Origin: Patiria pectinifera
Lineage: Eukaryota > Echinodermata > Asteroidea > Valvatida > Asterinidae
Direction of reading: 5' to 3'
Length of the DNA stretch: 64,000 nt
Assembly (NCBI GenBank): GCA_029964075.1
Contig: CM057136.1
Span: 4,650,001 to 4,714,000, forward strand
Positions 55,651 to 64,000 of this stretch are shown in pieces; position 1 is the stretch's first letter; the number at the start of each line of letters is the position of its first letter. Under the pieces are notes generated by a model. That model did not search any database, was not told the DNA's origin, and was given only the letters and a program-made list of their open reading frames with translations. A program made the position numbers and the translations under genes.

Positions 55651-57529
55651 TTTTGTGAACTTGTATTAGACCTTGAATAGTGGTAAACTTCCAGCCTACA
55701 CGTCTAGACATTGATTGTACTTGGCTGTGTGGTATTATATCATTACAACACTCTCACTCATTGACAGCATGGATTATGCAATCAAGAATTTGGCCCTATA
55801 GAACTTGATCTCTAGGCTTAAGCTTGAACATTCCAACCACACACGCCTGCTCTTCCACTATCCATGATTAGTATGGTCGCATCTCTATAACTCAGTTATA
55901 TAGTACTGCAGTACGATGCACTTTTATGGACTGTGTTAATTGGAGCATGGCTGGAGGTATGGTGCCAACTGGATGAAACACACAACCAATCAGAAGATGA
56001 CAGACAGTAGAGAACATACATGTAGTGTTCTTTACATGTCATCCTTTAGCTCTTATGTTTCTGATTTCTTACATTTTGGTTGAAGTCATTAATTGCTGAC
56101 GTTCTAGTGATGAGTGTCATATTTCTCAGAAAACTGCCCCCATTGTCTGTCAGATACAATTTGCAGTACTTTTGGGATCAAGTTGATAACTGGATGTGAT
56201 GTGTTACTACCACCACCTAGCAACAAAAAGCTTAGTTGTTTCCAGCAATTCGGAAAGGGGTCACTTACAGTCACGTATACGTACACAATATGTAGAGTGT
56301 AGAATGGAAGGAATGATGCCCACATGCCAACATCCCTAAGGGGAAACCATGAGATTTTTACCTTTAATCAAATGAGAGCTGCTTTAATGCCTGATCATTG
56401 GCAGTGGCACCTGTTGAGCATGTTAGGCAAGCTGTTGAACTTCATAAAAAAAAAGGATCAGAAGGAATGTAGATTGTTCATCATAGCAAAAGCAAAGCCT
56501 TCATCTTTCAAATGGAAGAAAGCAAATTATTTATTGTACAATATTTCACTGTACAATTGTATGTCAGCCACAGATTTGAACAAACAGGTGATTTGACTTC
56601 AAAATAAGTTGATGGTTAAAATACTGTGTTGCAACGACTTTAAATAGATGTTAAAAACAGGTACGTGTCAGAGATGATTAATATAAGCTTTAGATTTCTT
56701 GCAAGGAATATATTTGATACATGTACACATGTAACTTTAAAGAAATAGATTTTTTTCCACTCCATTTTCCACATGTGTTTCCGTCTGTTCTTAGTTAGAT
56801 GGGAGTTTCCGTAATTCCTTGGTTTAAGTAGGGTTTTCTGGGCAGATATCCTGAATTAGCTGCTTACTCATACCCCTCCTGAATAATTACAACTACTGAT
56901 AAAACCAGATCTGACAAACTAGATACGTATTCTACATTGAGTGACGCTCTGGAAAAGACCAGGTCCCTAGCAGGCTAGGACTGCCTGCATAAAGATAACA
57001 TCATAGACTAGCACAGTCATGGTTTAGAAAATTCATGTACCGCATTTATTCCCACTGGTCTTTACCAAAGGGAGCTGGTGGTGGAGAATTTCTTGCACAA
57101 AATATTTTGGTGCTTTTTCAAATCATTGTGGGCAGCTTTCCGCTAGATCGGTGCACATAATGCCAATTGCTATGCATAATATAATGTGGAAGTGTTGGCC
57201 CTAAATAAACAAGCTCTCCAATTAGCAATCACCAGCCTATGGATAGGAGAGGTAAGAGACTAAGAGCATAGTCCTTGCTCTGTGCTAAGAGCAAGCAGGA
57301 TGTGTCCAGAGCCTAAAGCACAAGTCATTTAAGACATCATCAAGCTTTAGACAATGCCGTTGGTTTCTCATTATAGCCTATCCCAGTGTACATACAACAC
57401 TTGCCAACATCCAAAGCAAAATATTATGAATTACATGTAGGCCTATCTTATTTGACTGTAAGTGAATCTCAAGCATCCTGTGAAATCATGGCACCTGGTG
57501 TGCTTTTTTTTTTAAGAAAAGTGGAATTT

Positions 57530-57650
57530 TGTATAAATTTCCAATGATAGTCATTGGAATATTGTGCCATTATTTACCCAATTTAGTTAGTCCACATTTT
57601 GTTTGCAATTGGTTACACATCTGTGAATGGGTGCAGCCAGCTAGTCTGGT
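57530..57650 (+). repeat. Dispersed repeat with palindrome (copy C)
   Basis: Palindrome TTCCAATGA-TAG-TCATTGGAA at 57539-57559, followed by a tail sharing CAATTGG and TGAATGGGTG with the tail of copy A at 7840-8060. The relationship is weaker than that of A and B. Confidence 0.5.
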
Positions 57651-60600
57651 TCTCTGATTTGACAATTCCCCATCATCTATAAATTGCTCCGTTTCATCTG
57701 AAGTAGGGCGGGAACCAGGCTTACATGTACAAGAACAGTATTATTTTCTTGTTTTTTCCAGCATCCATGAACATACATACAGCAAAAGGAATGTATGTTG
57801 TATACTGATTTGATATAATCCCTGTTTTTGGTTGTTGTTTTTTGGTGTCAAACTCAAGTCGTGCACTGGAAAATTGTTAACAGTAGTCTCTTGCCGGCAG
57901 TGAGCTCATGCATGGTTGAAAATTGCTGATATAGCTCTTTCAATTATTCAATAGGCATTAACATGAAGGGGAAACTACTCAAGATAACATGTATGATGGA
58001 CATACACAATGTACCAATGAGCTAGTATCAAATATGTCTGCATTGTTTGATTCGCAGAAATTTAATTTTAAGTGAAATTTTAAAACAGAGACATCAGTTG
58101 TTATGAACTCACATGTGGCCCTATAGTTTGATGTTCATGCACATAATTTGCATTTGTTTAGAGAAGCACTAATTTAGGTGTACAGAACTTAAGCATGCTT
58201 CTCATGAACGTCACTACTTTATGACATTCAAGTGTGAGATTAATGCATGTCAGCATGAACCTGATAATAATTGTTTGAATGGTCTCATCATGGTTGCTTA
58301 ATTACCTAAATGTAGCTTTTTCTACTATCTCCTTTTTTTCATATTTATCTTGTTTGTTTTTTTGAGGCAAAAATTTGTGAGCCATGGTAAATTCACAAAA
58401 TTGTTAACAGAAAATATGTGGGCTTGAAAGGCTGGTCTATGCACAGTCCCTCAGAGATCATAATGCTTAGTAAAAACTGGTATGCACACGTGTATTAGGA
58501 CAGACAGTGTAAGGGTGTGCAAAGGAGCGACGACACAAAAACGCAGGGTCGTGAAGGAATAAGATAAGCAGACAGCTTTCCTGTTTGGATTATTAGAAGC
58601 CCATGACTCCACAAGCATTGCAGTGTTTCACTCTGGCTGTGCAGCAACTTGGACTGGCATGTTATTGGGAAAGTTGGAGGTATTCCTTGCTCCAGGCACC
58701 CAGTATGGGATCCTCTAGGGGGATGCAGCCCAGCTAGCTTATCCTGAGTAGGTTGACTGTACATGTACATTGGGCAGAGTTTGTAGACTGTTGAGGTTGG
58801 TAGATGATGTGATGAGGATTCACAGTTGTAACCCTAACTCACTGGATAAGGATGCCAAAGGTTTTAGGGGGAAGCTGCGGTTTAGGGGATTTACACGATC
58901 AGCTGATTAGCTGGTTTATACTCTGGATTTAATTTCCCCCAGAATGTGCACATGTGTGAATGATTTCTGGTTGAAATTTACCCACTACATTAGCTCAGCT
59001 GCATAACCTGAAAGAAATACTTCAACTATAATGAGGGTAAAATACAAGGTTTTTTTTTCAATTTTGTGCCACATTTTTATGTCATTTCAATAAATGCTGT
59101 GCCTTTTTTAGGGAAATATTTCTTTTCTTTTTTTTTCTCTTCAGCTGTTGCATCAAATTCTGTTCAGAACTACATAAATTGAATGCTGGTGTGCAAGGGT
59201 GGTGTTCCATTTCATCTTGGTCTGGATTTCTATCTTGTTTTGAGTTTCAATTTGAGATGTAGATGGAAAGCATTATCTTCTGACATGGAATGATTGATTT
59301 CAGGAGGGAGAAAGAAACTTGTGGGTGTAGAGGAAGGTCACAAATTACAATGTAACTAACAGATAAACCCCAGAAAATTCCCCAGGAGCTGAAACCTGCA
59401 GTGTTATTGGTTGGCAGGATATCTCTGCTTTAGTCATCGCTTTTAACCCTTTTTTGGGGTCTTTTTTCCCTCCTTGTTTTGCGAAAGATTTAGGGTGTAG
59501 GTCTCCCTAATATTAAATTAAAACATCTGTTGGCTAATAGACCTACATGTACCATTTAAAATCAAACTGTTATTCCTTCTAACAACTGAATCCATTGTAC
59601 GCAAATGTGGACTCAACAGAGGATGGTGTTGAAATAAAAGATGTTAATTGATGCATGATTTCCAGTGCAGCATTATTGAGTCTCATCACTCTGCCCTGAG
59701 TACTGTGCTTAACCGGTGCTATGGATTGGGAGTGCTGGTATTTACTTATCATCCCAAGTAGTAATTAGCTTCCAAACACATCACTCATGGACCATTTCAT
59801 CATCATTGTGCTATGGCTGCCGTGATCCGTACAAAAAAGAAAGATCCACATACTTACATGATCATTGGTTAGACATGGAGCAACAATAGTCCAAATCTTG
59901 TGACAAGTTCAGGGCAATTGTGGCCTTCGTAGCGACAGAAGCATTGCCTGTCCCCGGAACAATTGATGAGTAATATCCCTCACATAAAAATATAAATGCA
60001 CCCCAGGCATATGTCGGTTACCATTGTGGCTTCATTTAGTACCCTGATGCTGGCAACTTTTAGCTAAATGTTGAAAAATAACTTGAAATTAATGTTTAGT
60101 AAAGTAAAGATTGGTTTTGGCATGAGTTAAGGGAAATTTTGTTTCAGCTGTGTGTGATGTTTCCCCCAAAATGGAGAAAACTGGATGTATTTGATATCAT
60201 AAATCCTCTGGCTAGATCCACTTGAGACCCATTACCAGTGAAAGTCAAGGTTCCAAGCTCCTTGTCTCCTGCTTCCCAGAAAATTCCATATTTGTCCAAG
60301 TTACAGCAAATTCTAGACATTCCAAAGTTGTCAGTGGACATAAAAAAGGAAGTTGAGGGAGGCAATTAATCATGAGACTTCGGAAGCAGTTTGGACACTA
60401 TTATGAGTCACAAAAATAGACCTTAAACAGTGGGAGACAGGTGGCTTCTTAGGCCCACTGAGAGAGCCTCCATAAAGTGAATGCTTAATTCACCCTCCTG
60501 CTAGTCAAACAAATATAGAGAAATATGGAATTCTCTTCAAAGGTTTCCATTTACGTCAGATCCCATCACAGCGTTGTGGGTTTGTACCTCCTTTATTGCG

Positions 60601-63600
60601 ACATGGTATGTGAATTGCCGCTGCTTTTGTGCAATCCCGGCTGAGTTTGCTTTGTTGAGGATTAGTGGGAGCTAGGGTTTTGTAATGAGGTTCGGTATGG
60701 TTGGAATGCTGTGCGTGTAGGACTATCAACCCAGGATTATCACCTATTGACCCACTTATATGATTGGAACAAGTAAACTTTCTGGTTGAGGTATATTTGT
60801 CTTGTGGCAAGGTTTTCTTATGTATTTGTTTTCTCTCCCAATATGGATTCCCATGTTAAAAAAAAAAAAAATGCCTCCTGCCGCCAATAACAAAAAAAAC
60901 ATTCTTGGAATATTTTATGTATGCTTCAAATACATGTAGCCAGAAGAAAATGTTTTTACTAAATACGTTCATGTGTTGGAGATCATGTTCACTCAGTGGG
61001 GTTGCAGGAGGGCTTTGTGGTTAGGCAGAATGTCACAACGTCAAATATTCAAATGCTTTTTTTTCTTCTCATGTTGAATCAATGCTAAGCAGCATATTTC
61101 TATCCACGTAAGTAACCAGGTAACATCCTGTTACATCTGCATATGTGTACTTAGTGAAATTGCATTGGTTTAAAACATAAATGTCAAAACCCACCAAAAT
61201 AACAACATAAAATGAAAAGCAACATTTTTCTTTCCAAATTAGATCCGTTATATTAATCATCTCCTAAAATCTGAATTTAGTTTCCCTTGCATTTTGCAAG
61301 ATTTTGTTTGTGGAACACAGTGTGTGTTCAGGGGAGGTTTGTGGCCAGGCTGGCTGAATTAGTTACATCCTGGCTCCGGACCCCCTTACCCCTTCTGTGC
61401 CAAAACTTTATGCTTCTTTTCCTTCAAAGAGGAAAATGCGGTCTGTGTTATCCAGGACGGTCACTGTCCTTGGCCCTGCTTGGACTCTGTCTGTGTGAGA
61501 AGAAGTGTGGGCAACATGTGTCTCATTTGTCAATGCAGGAAAAAAATAGCTAGTGATGTCCATGTCTACAGGTTAAATTCATGCAATGTAAATGTAGGTT
61601 AAAATCTGACATTGCTGTGCTATAGATTAACTGGTGTGCCATTGAGAAACTGCCCTTTTACTAAACTAGGTTTTATAACTTACCTGAGAGAACAATAATG
61701 TCCATAAGATATGATGAATTTAAATATTGAAAAAAACATTTTAAAATCTGTTCTCTGACTTGCAAATGATGATCATTGATGTTTATTTTGCAAAGACTTG
61801 CAGTGATGGGTTTTCTTTTCTTATCCTACAAAACTCCCATTCTTTTGTCCAAAGGAATTTCATGTTTCATTTCCTTTGTTTCATTTTTGGAGGAGGCTTT
61901 GTAGACTCCAAGGCCAATAGTGCACAATTCTGGATCAGTGAGCAGGGAGAATTTTCTCATGCAACTTTAGAATGCTAATTTAAATAAAAATCCACTCTAG
62001 AAGGTAAGAAAGAGAGTCTGTGGAGGTGTACAAGCCAGACAATCTACTTCATCCTACAGTTATATTCACCCAGTCAATGATGTTAAATGCCAGTCTGGTA
62101 TGCAGAGAATGGTATGGTCTTTGAGAACCAACGGAGCGTGAATGTCTCTATGGGGAGCTTGTTCTTTGTATGGTCCCGTGCCGACACAGATTGAAGTTTT
62201 GCAATATTGCTCCTGTATTGTATTGGGGATTCCCTTTATTTGTCCCATTTCTTTTGAATAAAAGATTACAGGCCATTAAAGGCATGTTGATGAAAATCAA
62301 TTATGTCATTTCCATTTTAAGAAGTGATTAATGTTTTCATTTTGTTCCCACGGGAATACAAGGACTCCTTCTGCATGGCATACATGTAGGTACCGATGCG
62401 TGTTTAAGGTAGTGCTGGGCATTTTCAAATAATTTAGTATTTGAATACTGGAACATGGATTTGATCAAATATTCAAATGTTTTGAACATTGACATAAAAC
62501 ATGTATTAATATTTTGTTTCATGTAGTACCGGTAGGCCTATGTGTTACATTGTACATTTATCCATATACATTTTATGTGTAGGCTTGTACTGTATTCACA
62601 ATAGTTTCATATTTTTTTCTTTATTTTAAAAGGTTTACAGGAGTAACTGAAAAATAGTTTACTACTGTGGAATTTAATTTCTTGCCGGATGTGCCTCACT
62701 ACAAAAGTTTCTTTTAACTGGAAAAGATGAATATACCGGTAGAACCAAATCCTAATCCGGGAACATTGCCTTGAAAATCTTGCTGTGGAGTTGTTTGTCA
62801 CTTCTAGTTAGGCACCTTGTATTCAAAATCAGTTAGAGTATATTGGTTTGAATAAGACGCTCCACCAATTACATTCCCGTCTTCTACAGTGCAAACAACC
62901 AAATGACTAAAAAAAAAGAAATGGAAGCAAAGTTGTGAGATAGACTGGCCCTGTGTAGAGACTGGGACTGTTATTGCTGTGTCTCCTCTATATCCCTCTG
63001 GGAATACTGGCTACTAATTACACAGATGCACAGCGCCATGTTAGTCACGCAAAAAGGAGAAGAAAATATCAAATCAATTTCCTAACCTTTAACATGATAA
63101 TTGCATTCATTTGGGAAAAAGACACAGGGTTTTTCATTTAATTAATATTGTGAAGGCGTCTCCAAATGTGTGATATATGTATACGTCTCCTTCAGTAACC
63201 AAAATAGGAGAAACCTTTAATTACAGTGTTGAGTTTCATTGTAAGCCAACTTATAAATAGAGACATCAATTGGAGTTGTCATTGATCATGTATATTTGCT
63301 GGAGGAAATAAAATGTCTGTCTACAGTTGTATTGACATTGTCTCCAAGGCAGCCAAGCCACATATTTTGTGTGTTTGTCACACTGTGAAGAAAAATTTCA
63401 AGCAGCCAACAATTTGTGGCATACCAGAAGATGAAATAGTGCTGGACTTGGTAGGCCTAAGCCCTGACTGTCCTCCACACAAGCATCCTGGGAACTAATG
63501 GAATTTTCATGAAGGAAATCCGCCAAGCTCATAAAAGGCTGGGAGTCAATCCAGCAGGATTATTTGACAAATATTTTGAGGTTCAAAGTTACAGATTGCA

Positions 63601-64000
63601 AGCCAATCATTCAAAAAGAGATAGTACATGCTAGTATTAGCCTTTTAGGCTATATGTCATGCTATTATAATTCCTATATTGTGGAAGTTGTATGAAAGGA
63701 TTTATTTTTATTGTTGGGTATTAATTCTTGTGGTTTTTTTTTCAGTACAACACATCCATGTACCTTAATGTCATTGTGTTAAATTGATATCTAAATGTAT
63801 GTGAATATAGAAAAATTGACTTGGGTGTGGTTTGAAGCCTTTTGCATGGATTACGGTGTCATACAATAGACTTCCACCTGTGCTATTCAGATTAGGATAC
63901 AGTTAATAATTCATTTTGTCTTTTGAACTGGAGCCACATTTCAGAAATGGACCCTTTTCTGTACATTGAGGGAAAGCCATTCACACAATGTCTGTGCTTC

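Larger units (their letters stand above)
53511..64000 (+). other. Presumed long first intron of the 53-kb gene
   Basis: No Ig, EGF, follistatin or other domain exon is visible on either strand. AT-rich sequence with a LINE tail (54235-54300), a CA microsatellite near 55620 and one palindromic repeat copy (57530-57650). Assignment as intron is inference. Confidence 0.5.

Noticed and set aside
61287-61553. 88-codon plus-strand frame with several Cys
   Set aside because: It was considered as an extracellular-module exon of the 53-kb gene, but the Cys spacing fits neither EGF, Ig nor follistatin, and splice sites with the required phase 1 were not seen.
1-64000. CRISPR arrays, operons, rRNA genes, prophage or bacterial contamination
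   Set aside because: None seen. The direct repeats present have no regular unique spacers, and the genes have introns.

Overview
This is a eukaryotic (metazoan) genomic window: AT-rich, with GT-AG introns, no operons, and heavily loaded with small DNA transposons, hairpin-forming repeats, a tRNA-derived SINE and decayed LINEs. The repeat types, the frequent TACATGTA and ACCGGT motifs, and genes with deuterostome-like architecture suggest a marine invertebrate deuterostome. An echinoderm or hemichordate is my best guess and a cephalochordate is possible; the species cannot be fixed from the sequence alone.

Three host loci are supported. (1) Minus strand, 17681 down to 1429: a complete 13-exon coding model (1218 aa) for a USP53/USP54-type ubiquitin-specific protease. 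All splice phases agree, the catalytic Cys and His are retained, and a canonical poly(A) signal lies 166 bp past the stop. (2) Plus strand, about 33.3 to 39.86 kb (possibly from 32.12 kb): a Ras-association domain family gene of the RASSF2/4/6 group, with an RA domain, a C-terminal SARAH helix and an unusual lysine-rich tail. It is divergent (head to head) from the USP gene. (3) Plus strand, 53.08 kb onward: the first coding exon of a secreted or membrane protein with a signal peptide and an NTR/OB-fold-like domain. That domain resembles both the N-terminal domain of GGF-type neuregulin and agrin NtA. The exon ends in a phase-1 donor, and I find no further recognisable exon in the remaining 10.5 kb, so the window probably ends inside a long first intron.

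Region by region: 1-17.7 kb holds the USP gene, with repeats in its introns. 17.7-32 kb is intergenic and repeat-dense: foldback elements, a 9-bp-TSD element containing TTAGGG-like motifs, a Tx1-type LINE relic, a hAT element nested in another repeat, and several perfect hairpins. 33-40 kb is the RASSF gene with hairpin MITEs in its introns and a 588-bp MITE 105 bp past its stop. 40.5-53 kb is intergenic: SINE, pogo-like MITE, a second LINE relic, a 1.2-kb hAT element with a MITE nested inside, and a long-TIR element. 53-64 kb is the third gene and its presumed intron.

No prokaryotic system, CRISPR array or rRNA gene is present. The most distinctive material is in the repeats: a dispersed family with a compensatorily varying palindrome, two elements with exact 9-bp target duplications and amplified internal motifs, and two exact-TSD hAT elements built from arrays of a short motif. 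The host-gene oddities are the RASSF lysine tail and the single-exon NtA/neuregulin-like domain.
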